DNA of 64,000 nucleotides from Dactylorhiza incarnata (GCA_033032865.1 JAWHQI010000075.1:248001-312000), one strand, 5' to 3'; counted from the first letter of the stretch, positions 31,848 to 44,312 are shown. Numbers and translations: made by a program. The notes: generated by a model from the letters alone, not told the origin.

Positions 31848-34800
31848 GAGAAGATTAAGAGGCTTTCCAACACTTAAGGAGGGTGGATTTGGTGACTTTT
31901 GGGGATGGCCGAAATTTTCACGATGAATGGTGGAGATGGAGGAATCTCAAGCCTTGCCTCTTCCCCTCCCTGAATTGGCTTATTAAAAGGCCTCAAGGGG
32001 TGAATGGAAGGAGTTTCCCCCACTTTCCAGAAGAATTATACCATCTAAGTACCTATCGGCATGGCACCTAAGAGTTCTCGACCAACCATGGCAGACCAGC
32101 GATCAACACAGCTACAAGCCACCACTCAGGTCCTCTCCTCTCATCTATTTCTTAGTGGGTAGTTCTCATCATTTTGGCCGCTAGATTTGGGGCCAATTGG
32201 TCTTGGATTTGCATGGCTGAAAGCTTGTGTTCAAGCTTTTCTTCTCTTATTCATATCCCCGATTCCAGCCGCCTCTCGCCGGCCAACCACCGTACATCAT
32301 CGGCTGCCACCTCAATGGAGGTGGAGGCATTGGCCGACCTGGATAAGGTCTAGGTGGTCGGGAAATCACCTCCCAAGTTGGTATAGGATGGGTCACTCAT
32401 GGTCGTTGGCTGATTGGTGAAGATGAACCGATGCCCTCCATTTAGATAGATTATTAATTTTATGATTAATTAACATCATATTTTACCCTAGAAATACATG
32501 TTCGGAAAATGAAATTTGAACTCCTTTAAGGTCATTTTTAGAAAAATGTCCAGAGACAAGTTGTAGATATTTATGTCTAGTTTATTTTAAAATTGATTGG
32601 AGCCGATTTGGCCCACTAGTGTGACTGCAACAGTCAAAATGGCCCAACCTATACATAGGGTTGACCAGAGATTGATTTGAGTCCCCTCGCTACACTACTC
32701 ATCCAAATGATTTGAAATTTGTGCATAGGCTAGAATTACCCTTACCCTCAACATATCAAAAAATGGGAATTTTTAGAGAAACCTTTTTTATAGTTTCCGT
32801 AGAAATTTAATAAAACATTTATGATTTAATTTTAGGTTCTAGAGACCTCTAAACCCTTCCAACTTTTACTGGGTGATCCCTAGGGTCATGACATGACTCT
32901 GGTAACAATTTCATCCAATTTGGGATTGATTTGGTTGAGTAATTGTGTAACCCAAAATTGGTCACACTAGGGGATATTAGAGCAAATGTGCACATGATGG
33001 ATTGGGAGATCGACCATATCCAAATGTTGTAAAACATTGACCACTGACTTGACGTCACATATAATACCCCCACAAGTGGTTTTGGGTGGTTTGGGGTGGA
33101 TGTGCTCTAGAACCCCTGTTCAAACCTTAGGGTTATATATTGAACCTATTGAAGGATATAGGGTCATATGTCTTCGAATTAACTTGAAACTTGGTAGAGA
33201 GGTTTATAGGGTTGTATTATGCCATAGATAATTTATCTGGAATTTTTAGGAACATTTATCCCCTCTGAATTAATTAAGAATCATTTAGGGCACTTTCTGA
33301 TATTAAGAATTTACATAATCATATTACCTTAAATGTTCATGAATTTTTGGCAATAAACTTGTGTCAGTGATAAGCACTTTGATAAATTTATGGTGAATTT
33401 TAGATTGATCTATATAGTACTTCATTCACAAGTCCATTGTTTGCCAAATTTATAAAGGGAATTAATTAAGGGCTAAATATATACTGGAAAATCATGAAAT
33501 TTGGTCAGAGGACTATTTAGTGGAATAACATGATCTGTAAATTTTATTATAATTTTTTGAGCAGTTTTTATAAGGTTCTCTTCACAAAGTGCCCTATGAT
33601 TTGCTTATTTAAATAAATGATTTATATGGTTAATTGAATCGGGAAAAATTATGAAACTCAACCAGTGAGCTTTTCTAATCACCTTGGACATCAGTTAATT
33701 TTCTTGTAATTTTTGGTACTTTCTTTGTTAATCTTTGATTTTGACAAATCAATCAACATTTTATTTGGAGGTCAAAACCTTTCTGGAAATTTATGAATTT
33801 CATATGTGGCTGTTATTTTGATGATATATAGTTGTAAAAACTTTATTAAGGTCATAGCTTATCAGAAAACCATACTTGATGTTCAAAGTCATAGTTTCCC
33901 TGATCTTAAAGAAATTATGATAAATGCTAAATAAATTAAGAAAATTGTGAATTTCTGGAGATAGTCATAATATGTCATAACACACACCCAATAATAATCT
34001 TGGGTCATTTGGATGACTATTTTGAGTACCTCATCTCATGCACCTCATATAGTCTAAGTGGTCTGCGTATAGTGAAAACACTGAATAAGGGCAAACATGT
34101 TGGTTTTACATGGAGAATTAAAGAAGTTAGTGCACCAAGACTGATTGGATTTGGGAGGGGTCACAAAGGTAAAGTAGGAGTGAGATGTCTGGTCGATTAG
34201 GAGGCAAGAGTATGCTTGGGATCGACGAAAGATCATCATTTCCTTGGGGTGAAGTAAAACACCCCTAGCAATAGTAAGTGTAACATTAATAGTGGTCGGG
34301 TCAAGGGTAGACACCAATAAGAATAAGTGCCTTGGAAAGGGAGCTTTGGGGTTCAGCCCATCTTAGCTCCTATTACCGCTGCGAGCCCCTCAATGGGTAG
34401 TCCTCGGCAAGTCAATGGTTAACCCAAAGCCATAGGAATAATTTGTTATGCAAATTAACTCAATAATACACTCAACCATACCTCGTTGCTATGGGAGGTT
34501 AGTTGTTTTGGCCTTATGAGTGGTAGGCTCGGTGGTTGTTGGTACGGATGGGTTAGTCCGGCGAGCCGGTGACTCGGAAGGTTGTGGTGATGGGCAGGTT
34601 AGCCCGAGGAGCTTATGGCTCGGAGATGTAAAGTAATCATAATGCATGTTCATAAAGGTGGTGGGTTTTGGTATTGACTCGGCAAGTGTGGATTTGCACT
34701 TTACTAAGAAAAGTCTGGTGGTCCAGCCAGCAAAAGTACGCAGGCGCTCCGATGTGTGTTCTTCGCATTGAAGTGTACGTTAGGTCTAGTTTAGTTGTGT

Positions 34801-35766
34801 GAATACCAACATAGAGGTGGGCGACGCCCAACCCATCACTTCCATTTGCCACTATGGGAGTATCGTGGGAGTCTTGCTCAGTCCAAAAAGGGGGAACTAA
34901 TGGTATGTGCGCATAGAGTCAAAGTGTGTGAGTTACACTTGTATGATTATAACATTACCCAGCATAACTCAGCATGTCATAGCATAAGCATTGCATCTCA
35001 ACCCCTACCCCTATCGTATAAATTGGTTATGGGACTTTTTATACGATAGGACTTGCTAAAAGACCCCTTGGTCTATAGGTTTGCATGGGCATTCCTATTA
35101 ATTAATGGTTACTTTTCTATTCTATACTTGTCTTTACTTGCTTACTTTACTTATTCTTTACCTTGCTTTATTTAGTGCTTCATATATATAAACACATGTG
35201 TAGTGATAGATACTCCTATAGCTAAGACATGTAACCTGCCTTGTTTTATACCCCTTGCAGTCCTCTGCTTCATCCTCACGCTCGGTGCCTAGGGACACTA
35301 GGGGATGGATGGGGGGAAATGAGGCATAATCTTTTTGACTAACGGTCGGTAGACAAAATCATTTTAGGGGACCGAGGAGACGCGGCACCACCAGAGGCTA
35401 GTGCAGTTGGAGGCGGGTCAGTCTAGCACGGGAGTACCAGTTTCGGGATCTTTGAGTGTCTATCAGTAGGATTGTTTTTGCGAGTGATTTGTAGTGAGGA
35501 TATGATGTACTGGGCATGAGCCCTTTTTATTGCTACCTCTTTATTTCAGTTATTATCTGTGGACATCTTTCATTAAGATCTATATTTTATGTGATGTGGA
35601 CTTGAGCTTGCTTTTGCTTCAATTGTACCTTTCTTCTCCTATAATCGATAAGGCCGGCAGGATCGACGTTTTGTAGTGGTGACCTTCCCGAGTGTTGGTG
35701 TCACCGTGAGGCGGCAGTTTTGGGCATAAGTCCCAGTTTTGTAGCAAAAAATGTGGTCTTATAAAT

Positions 35767-35778
35767 TGGTATCAAAGC
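35767..35778 (+). other. Primer-binding site after the 4.3-kb LTR
   Basis: TGGTATCAAAGC matches the initiator-Met tRNA complement with one change. Confidence 0.75.
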
Positions 35779-36225
35779 AAACTTTGATCCAAAGAAAAAA
35801 GTCCACAAACGCTGGGACACCACGTGCGATTTTAGTTTGAGAACAAACTAAGAAGTGGAAGCAATGGTGTGCCCATATGGGGAATCACATGAAAAAGTCA
35901 TCTTTTAATTAAATCTTTTAGCTAAATCTCCTTACGACTGTAAAGTTATATTTTGTATCCTGCAGCAAACCCCGCCACTCAGCAGGGAATACCTCAGTCT
36001 GCAAAGATCTCTTTAGATAGTTCTTTAATCAATGACTTAAACTTAACCCCACTATGACACAAGACTTATCATGACAATTTATACCATGCCCTAGTCTGAA
36101 ATAGACCGTTGGTATAAATTTGATTAATGTACGAGGATACCCCAAAGAGGTTAGAGGAGGAGTTTAATGCGAGAACGATCACCTAAGCCATAAAACTCTG
36201 ATATCCCTACTTCGCATACCAAGGA
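35779..36225 (+). other. Leader of the large-LTR Gypsy element, first part
   Basis: Non-coding sequence after the PBS. I see no gag start. It ends in AAGGA, the target duplication of element L, and resumes at 40986. Confidence 0.5.
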
Positions 36226-37184
36226 TGATAGAGAAATTTGAGTTCTCCAATCTATACTAGATTAAGGCAAGTGTACCTATCGAAATATAGCATAGGATAT
36301 AAAGAATATCAAGGTCGTATTAGACTCGGGGTTGTTGAGTACTTTTACTTCTGGAAAACAAAACTATTATTTTATCGAATAAAATTTTATTAGTGATAAT
36401 TTATAATTAAATTTCAAATAAATAAATAAAGAAAAGAAAACAAATCTTGATCAAAGCACGCTTGGAATGAAAATCAAAGGAGATAAATTCTACTTCTAAT
36501 CTAATCCTTGACCGTGGAGATTCCCGGATTATGAACGCACCTCTCTCGAGGACTACGCTCTACTGAGTTTAGGAAATATCAACTGAATTCTCATTCTATA
36601 ATTGATAACCTAAAACTCGCCTTATCGAAGTGAATCCCGCTATTGGCTTTTAGTCCAATCCGGAAGGGTAACGTCGTCCTCTCTCGAAGTTTGCATTCTA
36701 CTCTTTTTTATCCTTGAGCGATCGATTCGTACACACGAGCCTCTCGGCTAACTAGCATATGAAAACAGATATGAAAGTCCACATATCGACATATGAACCT
36801 GATATAAATCTCGAATAAATCGAAGGAAGGAAAGAAAGATAATAGCGAGAAAGATATTTTCATCCGAAGATTGCAAATTTCAAGATCTAAAAATTAATCT
36901 AATTGACATGAAAATAAAGAGATGAAAAGAAAGAGAAAGGCATTTTATTATTAAAACTGGATTACATAAGAAGTGGGTATAAGAAATTGAAAGCATTGCA
37001 TGAATTGAAATCTAAAACTATTTTGCATAAAATGAAAAATACATGAAATTGAAAGTGCATATAATTAAAATCTAAACTAATACAGGAATTGAAAAAGCAA
37101 TTCTGCCCCAAAAGGGGGCAGAAGGAGAGAAGTTTCGACCCAAGGAGGGTGGAAAAAGGGATGATCAGAGATCTGGAAAAGCTG

Positions 37185-37196
37185 CCTTTTTATAGG
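37185..37196 (-). promoter_or_regulatory. TATA box of LTR L (left copy)
   Basis: The minus strand reads TTGCCTATAAAAAGGC about 15 bp downstream of the palindrome array. The right LTR has the same box at about 40253-40264. Confidence 0.75.
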
Positions 37197-37209
37197 CAAA
37201 AGTTGGGGT

Positions 37210-37735
37210 TACACGCCCTTGGTCACGGCCGTGTAATGAGCGTGATCGAAGCTGGAGCGGGAGAGGTGCCTTCTGGAGTTACTGCAGGAGTTACATGTGT
37301 GTCACGCCCTTGGTCACGCCCGTGACCAAGGGCGTGTAATCTTAAAACAGATGCTGGCGCGGGAAATCTTTGGCGGGAAGGGCGTTACTCTGGCGGCAAA
37401 GGAGTTACACGCCCGTGTCATTGGAGCTACACGGGGGTGACATTGGCGAAGCATCCTTGGGGCGTGATCTGCTGGCAGGGAGGTTACACGGGCGTGACAT
37501 TAGAATTTACGGGCGTGTACTTTGCGAAATTGCGTCATGGCTTCAGGACACGGCGGGCTGAGTTGGAGGCAGGGTTCACGGGCGTGACAATGGGAAGTCA
37601 CAGGCGTGACTTGGCAGGTCACGGGCGTGACATTGAAATTCTCCTCAGAATGAGCCAGGTTGGCGGCAACAGGTCTGGGATGAGTTTTATGTTGACACAC
37701 CCTTGGTCACGGGCGTGACTTGGGACGTGTACTTG
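37210..37735 (-). repeat. CACG-CC-CGTG array in U3 of LTR L (left)
   Basis: More than ten copies of GGGCGTGAC or its complement occur. A perfect 34-bp palindrome (37303-37336) is made of CACGCCCTTGGTCACG, CC and its inverse. Further copies lie near 37410, 37428, 37488, 37508, 37578, 37605, 37619 and 37707. Confidence 0.88.
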
Positions 37736-37905
37736 CATTTTTCGGCAAAAACTCCAGAAATCCTGAAAAACATAAAACAAACTTAAGTTAGTGAAAAATT
37801 ATGAATAGAAATGATTATTTAGATAAAATAGACATATTATTTATAAATTCAAATTATTATTAGCCTAAAAACTATAATAAAATTCGATAAAAATACTACT
37901 CATCA

Positions 37906-39292
37906 AATACCCCCATACTTAAGCTTTTGCTATTCCAGAGCAAAAGTATGATAGATGTTCATAAGACATTAATAATATTTCTAATTAAACTAAAATTTTC
38001 TTGAATCAAAAGAAAGCTTAAAAATAAAATTTAGAGATTTAAGAGATAAGTCCTAAATTATGAAAATAAGATAAAAAGAGAGAAATGTTTAGCCAAGAAT
38101 TCTCAAATTATTTAACTAGCAGACAAAATTAAGTAATTTGCGAATCAAAATTAGATTAGAATTATAAAAACTCCAATTTTGAAGAGGCTTATGGAAAAAT
38201 TCAAACTACTACATATGCTCTCCCAATATTTTAATTTGAGTCTAAAATCAATTATATTGGCTAAAGGGGTTTGGGTAAACTTGAAGCAAGCTTTGATTGG
38301 GAGTGATGAATTTTATCCTCTCACCCCATTTTTTTCTACTTGTACATGTTTAGGAAAATGATGAATTTTATCCTCTCATTTTCCATGACATATAATCTTT
38401 TCATAATAAACTTCATAAAAGGGAGGTGCATATGTTTAGGAAATAATGAATTTTATTCTCTTATTTCCATGACATATGATCTTTTAATAGCTTTTTTTTA
38501 GGTAGGGATAAAATAAATTTTAGATTAAAGTGAAATATTTTGAGAGCAACTATAGTAAATTGAAATTTCCTAAGGATCTAAAAGCATGAGGTAAAAATCA
38601 TTTAAATCTAAAGTTTTTAAGCACAACTACTACAAAATTGTGACTAATTAAAATAAATGAGAAAAAGTGCTAAATAAATTACTCTGATCAAATTAAGATC
38701 ATAATAAATTCCTTAAAACTAAATCAACTAAAAATTAAATTTTTACTAACCATGATAAAATAGAAGATTAGACAATTAAAAATAGTTAAAAATGCTTATA
38801 AATAAACTCTCAAATGTTTGATTTTAGAAATAACAAAAACCTAAGTAAGGGGTTACTTGATTATCATTAATTTTTTTTTTAAGTTTTGAAATTTTTATAT
38901 ATTTTTTTGTTTTTTTTTTAATTTAATTTTTAAAAAAAAATTAAATATTAGGAAATATACCCCCATACTTAAAATTCAACATTGTCCCCAATGTTGAAAA
39001 CTAAGTATGAAAAAGAAAAGAAAAAAATGGGAAAATAATGTTTTTTTTTATATGTTAAAATTAGTCTTGGACTTCCCAAGGTCAACCCGGTGAAGGGCTC
39101 GCAAGGTACTAAAGGCTGTGATGGGAATTCAAGTCCAAGAATTTAATTATAGCATAATTTTTTTCATTTTTTCATTTTTTTTATTTTTTTTAAAAAAAGA
39201 AAAAAAGAAAAAGAAAAAGAAAGATAAAATTAATAGCGTTTCCCCTTTTCGAAATATCGACAAAAAATTCCTCGGCAACGGCGCCAAAAACT
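37906..39292 (-). other. Interior of element L
   Basis: 1387 bp, AT-rich, with the PPT at the left end and the PBS at the right. A 57-bp unit beginning CATGTTTAGGAAAATGATG is tandemly repeated at about 38345-38402 and 38430-38487. Long A and T tracts occur at 38870-38945 and 39160-39220. I see no coding sequence. Confidence 0.8.
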
Positions 39293-40985
39293 TGATAGAG
39301 AAATTCGTTTTCTCTAATCTATACTCGACTAAGGCAAGTGTAGCTATCAAAATATAGCATAGGATATAAAGAATATCAAGGTCGTATTAGACTCGGGGCT
39401 GTCGAGTACTTTTACTTCGGGAAAACAAAACTATTATTTTATCGAATAATATTTTATTAGTGATCATTTATAATTAAATTTAAAATAAAGAAATAAAGAA
39501 AAGAAAACAAATCTTGATCAAAGCACGCTTTGAATGAAAATCAAAGGAGATAAATTCTACTTCTAATCCAATCCTTGACGGTGGAGATTCCCGAATTATG
39601 AACGCACCTCTCTCGAGGACTACGCTCAACTGAGTTTAGGAAATATCAACTGAATTCTCATTCTATAATTGATAACCTAAAACTCGCCTTATCGAAGTGA
39701 ATCCCGCTATTGGCTTTTACTCCAATCCGGAAGGGTAACATCGTCCTCTCTCGAAGATTGCATTCTACTCTTTTTTATCCTTGAGCGATCGATTCGTACA
39801 CACGAGCCTCTCGGCTAACTAGCACATGAAAACAGATACGAAAGTACACAAATCGACATATGAACCCGATATAAATCTCGAATAAATCGAAGGAAGGAAA
39901 GAAAGATAATAGCGAGAAAGATATTTTCATCCGAAGATTGCAAATTTCAAGATCTAAAAATTAATCTAATTAACATGAAAATAAAGAGATGAAAAGAAAG
40001 AGAAAGGCATTTTATTATTAAAACTGGATTACATAAGAAGTGGGTACAAGAAATTGAAAGCATTGCATGAATTGAAATCTAAAACTATTTTGCATAAAAT
40101 GAAAAATACATAAAATTGAAAGTGCATATAATTAAAATCTAACCTAATACAGGAATTGAAAAAGCAATTCTTCCCCAAAAGGGGGCAGAAGGAGAGAAGT
40201 TTTGACCCACGGAGGGTGGAAAAAGGGATGATCAGAGATCTGGAAAAGCTGCCTTTTTATAGGCAAAAGTTGGGGTTACACGCCCTTGGTCACGCCCGTG
40301 ACCAAGGGCGTGTAATGGGCGTGATCGAAGCTGGAGCGGGAGAGGCGCCTTCTGGAGTTACTACAGGCGTTACATGCGTGTCACGCCCTTGGTCACGCCC
40401 GTGACCAAGGGCGTGTAATCTTAAAACAGACGCTAGCGCAGGAAATCTTTGGCGGGAAGGGCGTGACTCTGGCGGCAAAGGAGTTACACGCCCGTGTCAT
40501 TGGAGCTACATGGGCGTGACATTGGCAAAGCATCCTTGGGGCATGATCTACTGGCAGGGAGGTTACACGGGCGTGACATTGGAATTCACGGGCGTGTACT
40601 TTGCGAAATTGCGTCATGGCTTCAGGACACTGCCGGTTGAGTTGGAGGCAGGGTTCACGGGCGTGACAATGGGAAGTCACGGACGTGACTTGGCAGGTCA
40701 CGGGCGTGACATTGAAATTCTCCTCAGAATGAGCCCAGGTTGGCGGCAACAGGTCTGGGATGAGTTTTATGTTGACACGCCCTTGGTCACGGGCGTGACT
40801 TGGGGCGTGTACTTGCATTTTTCGGCAAAAACTCCGGAAATCCTGAAAAACATAAAACAAACTTAAGTTAGTGAAAAAATATGAATAGAAATGATTATTT
40901 AGATAAAATAGACATATTATTTATAAATTCAAATTATTATTAGCCTAAAAAATATAATAAAATTAGATAAAAATACTACTCATCA
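39293..40985 (-). mobile_element. 5' LTR of element L
   Basis: 1693 bp. It contains two perfect palindromes: 40276-40315 (40 bp, arms of 19) and 40382-40415 (34 bp). The rest of the array (40440-40805) is colinear with the left LTR. Confidence 0.9.
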
Positions 40986-41223
40986 AAGGACTACCCAAAC
41001 TCATAGGACAGCCTTAAGGAGATTGACACATAAGCAGAATGGTAGGGGACTCGTAGGCTCAACCCTCATACCGGTGACATGTTTACATTGAAACAACCAC
41101 CATGACAAACACCGAGGTTCGGATAGAAATTCTAGTTCAGAAGAGACCCATTTTGGATTGGGTCACATGTTGACCCTGATAAGGTTGTCGTAGAGGGTAC
41201 CTTGAAGAGTCTAATGTATGGAG
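40986..41223 (+). other. Leader of the large-LTR Gypsy element, second part
   Basis: It continues 36225 after element L. Non-coding; no gag is recognised before the G1 LTR begins at 41224. Confidence 0.45.
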
Positions 41224-41421
41224 TGTAACACCCCACTCGTTGCACGATATATAACAGTAGGTCTGGCCGAGACCCCACACCATATAAGGTGAACAAGCAA
41301 GAGGGTTACGTATTTAGTTACCCAACCAACAACATCTCAGAGTTATATATAAGCGGAAGCATAAGTTAATTATCTCTTGAACCAGATTACACATTTCCAC
41401 AGTAAAGAACAGGAATGAGTG

Positions 41422-41455
<34 letters not shown>

Positions 41456-42146
41456 ATATATATAAACGAGTTTGGCACAAAGGCCATACAACCAAATGTG
41501 TTTCTCTTATTACATGATTTCCAAACATCGGCACGCAGGCCGACAATACATGAAGGAAAAACACTCAAAACACTTCGGCCTTCGAGGGCCAGCAAAGCGC
41601 AGCAGCTGGTGTTCTAACCTGCTATTTCCCGCTCGTCTCGCCAGGACCTGTAAGTCACAATCCACCAAGCGGTGGGAAAACAAGTAACCGGTCAGCTTTA
41701 GCTGACCAATATTATAACAACCCCACCCCATGCCCGGGGCAGTGGTGCTCCTTCCCTGCAAGCAAGCAATAGCAACATATATTAAACAGGTGCGTCTAAG
41801 CACCGCATAGAAACATTCACCACATACGTCGACTCTGGGCCGCACGTATTCTGCTCTCAAGGCACGACATCCACAAGTCCTTTTTCAACTTGGATGGTCA
41901 AATCAATTGAGCTAGGCCATACACACTTCACATTTTCTGGCAACTTCCATAAGAAGGCAATGAGGGGCCCCCTTATCCCAACCAATACGGAATGATTTTA
42001 GATCCAGCTAAGCCGAGCTCAATCATCGTGAACACACGATTTTGGTAAGCTTTCACCTCAGCCCAACAAAAGACAACCTCACAGGGTCATCACCACAGCC
42101 CCCAGGGCCATTTCCACCAACACCACATGATATCTAATATCACTGG

Positions 42147-42176
42147 AGCTAGCACCGGCGCTAGCACTAGCGCTAT
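42147..42176 (-). repeat. Palindrome words in the transcribed part of LTR G1
   Basis: GCTAGCACCGGCGCTAGC is followed by ACTAGCGCTATC, downstream of the TATA box in the element's orientation. Confidence 0.8.
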
Positions 42177-42718
42177 CTAACAGAATGCTATTCTGCCATC
42201 TCTTTCGAGTATTTCCTGAAAGTAACCTCCAGGACTCCCTGCAGCACATCACAACACTCAGAACCTGAAAACAAACATACATACTCGGAGTCTTCTCCGG
42301 AGTGCAATATAGCATATCAACATCACCAATCCAGACAAACCTATCTAGATGGGCTTCACACATTATGCCTATGTCCGTACAGCAATCCGGACTCTATACG
42401 CAATTTTCTATGGGGATAAACAATATTGTCCCGTTGGAAGAACCTATCCACTAATTAGTGGAATTCTTTCTGCTACTATGTGAATCAAAGGACTAGCATG
42501 TCTAGAGATTAAGGAGGAGAATCGTTACCCTAGGTGCTCGCTTCAGTGCCATAGGGTGAAGCTTCCTCTCCATGAATCCAACGATGGCACAAGTGTGCAA
42601 GAGATCTCCTACCCAAACTTTCTCTAATTAAAATATACCTCCTTCCTCTTCCTGACCTCTGCCTTTGCCTTGGAGAGAGTCGAAGTAAGAACTTGAGAAG
42701 AATACTCGATTTTGAGGG

Positions 42719-42732
42719 TTATATATATATAA
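42719..42732 (-). promoter_or_regulatory. TATA run of LTR G1
   Basis: GGTTATATATATATAACC, itself a palindrome, lies directly next to the first CTACCGTCGGCGCTAGC word. Confidence 0.6.
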
Positions 42733-42734
42733 CC

Positions 42735-43078
42735 ACTACCGTCGGCGCTAGCCACTAGCACCTGGCGCTAGCCAAGATGCGGTACGGCCGAACTTATCCA
42801 TAGACACATAAGGAATTCATCGAAACCGCTAGGGCTACCGCATGCGCTATCTTTCATCGACGAAATTACTTGCGTTTAACACTATTTGTTGAAATACATT
42901 CATCGGGACACAAAGTCATCGAGAGAGCTCCCGCTATCACTAGCGCTACCGCCTGCACTAGCTCTCATTGATTCGTCTTGATGCTTTCGACGATACACAC
43001 AAGTCCCTTCATCGATATGCTACCAATTCGACGATAAGAGCTACCGTCGGCGCTAGCCCTAGTGCTCGGTGCTAGCTC
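42735..43078 (-). repeat. Mixed GCTAGCGCCGGCGCTAGC and TTCGACGA array in U3 of LTR G1
   Basis: The GCTA-type words are near 42737-42772, 42826-42851, 42936-42962 and 43041-43074. TCGACGA words are near 42857, 42988 and 43028. Both word types of the window occur together in one U3, immediately upstream of the TATA run. Confidence 0.8.
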
Positions 43079-43130
43079 CTTAGCTTAGCACACCATGATT
43101 TCTTTGAACCTGAACATTATGGGTCTTACA

Positions 43131-43247
43131 ATCCACCCCTAAAAAGAATTTCATCCCGAAATTCAAACTGTTCAAAAACTACAAAAGTACAAAATTTAAC
43201 TCTGTACCTTAATGGAACAACTCAGGGAACTCCTCAAGCATGGCCAG
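43131..43247 (-). pseudogene. Gypsy G1: polypurine tract and last codons of pol
   Basis: The minus strand has TTAGGGGTGGAT just before the LTR. The stop codon is at 43209-43211. The preceding residues LAMLEEFPELFH continue exactly the frame of EDLSWERE that resumes at 47864 beyond element K. Confidence 0.8.
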
Positions 43248-43479
43248 TGAAGTATCTAGTTGCTTACCTAAATCACCTAGAGGGGGGTGAATAGGTGATC
43301 TCTACGTCTTTTGCGGAATTAAGAATTAAACGTAAAGCACAGCACACAAAATAAATCACAGCCACAGATGACACCAGGAATTTATAGTGGTTCCCCGTAC
43401 TTGGGTACTCCACTGCCGGCCTCGCCAATCTAGCACCACAGCTAGACTTGACTACTCACTAAATCTCGGATCAGAATGA

Positions 43480-43610
43480 TCCTACAAACTCGGAGTCAAA
43501 CTCCTACAATCTCAGAGAGAACCTCTCTTACAACTCGGAGAAAAACTTCTCCTACAACTCGGAGAACAACCTCTCCTACAGCTCGGAGATAACAACTCCT
43601 ACAATAGATG
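43480..43610 (-). repeat. CCTACAACTCGGAGAA tandem repeat in R/U5 of LTR K
   Basis: Five units of about 26 bp, also present at 46698-46825 in the sister LTR. It resembles the repeat of LTR A. Confidence 0.8.
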
Positions 43611-43938
43611 ATAAAAGGTTTTGAACAATAAGATACCAGATCTGAATAACAGAGGCGTTTTCTTCCTTCTCTTTGAATGGCTTTTGAGAACGATGAGGAA
43701 GAACAACGATCCTTCAAATCTGTCTTTGGCAATCCGAAACGATCCAATAGAGGTTGTAGAATCAGAACACGGATCGATCGAATCCTTCTTTGATTGAAAT
43801 CAGCAACTCAAATGAGTAGATCGATCTTCAATCGTAGGCGACAGCGAGGCGGCGCTTTTCTCGTTCTTTTAGATCAGGAAAGAAAATTAGGGTTTGAGAA
43901 CGATTCGAAAAACTTGTTTTAAATAACCCAAGAGCGAT

Positions 43939-43951
43939 CCTATATATAGAG
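43939..43951 (-). promoter_or_regulatory. TATA box of LTR K (left copy)
   Basis: The minus strand reads CCTCTATATATAGGATCG, 120 bp downstream of the array. The right copy is at about 47157-47169. Confidence 0.7.
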
Positions 43952-44069
43952 GGCAATGATTAAGGGTTAAATCGACCTTAAACGCACTCAATATAGCCGT
44001 TAGGATCGGAAAGGAGCGTTTACGAACCGTCAAGAACAGAGGAAACAAATTAGAAAATAACGGACAGAA

Positions 44070-44312
44070 TTCTCGAGACATAAGGGATCTCTCGAGAACT
44101 AACGGATCTCTCGAGATATGAAACAAAGAGAGCAGGAAAGGGATGTCTTGAGAACTCGATGATCTCTCGAGACATTACAAAGATTTCGGTCTTAAGGACT
44201 CTCGAGACAAGCTTGATCTCTCGAGTCATCAAGAACAGAAAAACCGAGATCAACAGAACTTGCTTCTCGAGACATGCCAGAACTCTCGAGACAAGTCTGA
44301 TCTCTCGAGACA
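44070..44312 (-). repeat. TCTCGAGA palindrome array in U3 of LTR K
   Basis: About ten copies of TCTCGAGA in longer repeats such as GATCTCTCGAGACAT, near 44071, 44090, 44109, 44163, 44200, 44217, 44262, 44282 and 44301. The right LTR has the same array at 47287-47531. Confidence 0.9.

Larger units (their letters stand above)
31496..35763 (+). mobile_element. Very large Gypsy-type 5' LTR, about 4.3 kb
   Basis: It starts TGTGACACCCCAATTTCC and is followed at 35767 by a PBS, so it is read as a plus-oriented 5' LTR. Its end is degenerate (TCTTATA rather than a clean CA), so the right boundary is approximate. LTRs of this size and start are typical of Del/Tekay-like Gypsy elements, known from the family. 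The interior is AT-rich with no coding sequence; an imperfect CCGGCGAGCCGGTGACTCGG / CCCGAGGAGCTTATGGCTCGG doublet lies near 34558-34626. Confidence 0.6.
36226..37905 (-). mobile_element. 3' LTR of element L
   Basis: 1680 bp with ends TGATAGAGAA and TACTCATCA. Compared with its sister it has lost the inner half of the first 40-bp palindrome. Confidence 0.9.
36226..40985 (-). mobile_element. Non-coding LTR element L, 4.8 kb
   Basis: Two LTRs (36226-37905 and 39293-40985) flank a 1.39-kb interior. The perfect target duplication AAGGA lies at 36221-36225 and 40986-40990. On the minus strand the PBS is TGGCGCCGTTGCCGAGG (39270-39286), which resembles the one used by Athila/Tat-type Gypsy elements, not the Met-tRNA site of its neighbours. 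The PPT is TATGGGGGTATT (37906-37920). The interior has no long open frame. It is therefore a non-autonomous element, probably mobilised by an Athila/Tat-like partner (inference). Confidence 0.9.
41224..43130 (-). mobile_element. 3' LTR of Gypsy element G1
   Basis: 1907 bp. On the minus strand it starts TGTAAGACCC at 43130 and ends GGTGTTACA at 41224. It contains a TA microsatellite (41421-41462), a TATA run and two types of palindrome word. The 5' LTR is not in the window because G1 is truncated at 51416. Confidence 0.85.

Noticed and set aside
31700..35050. Small plus and minus open frames as possible host genes
   Set aside because: All are under 90 codons, mutually overlapping and inside a large LTR, with no motif.
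37089..40866. Frames rich in Gly-Arg-Asp repeats (VTPVT, GRDI) in LTR L
   Set aside because: They are translations of the CACG-CC-CGTG array in several frames, appear in both LTRs and run against the element's orientation in part.
41420..41462. TA microsatellite as a regulatory feature
   Set aside because: It is a simple TA repeat far downstream of the TATA run in LTR G1 and only low-complexity sequence.
44070..44312. CRISPR-like short repeats with spacers
   Set aside because: The TCTCGAGA copies have irregular spacing, the array is present in both LTRs of one element, and the context is a plant retrotransposon.
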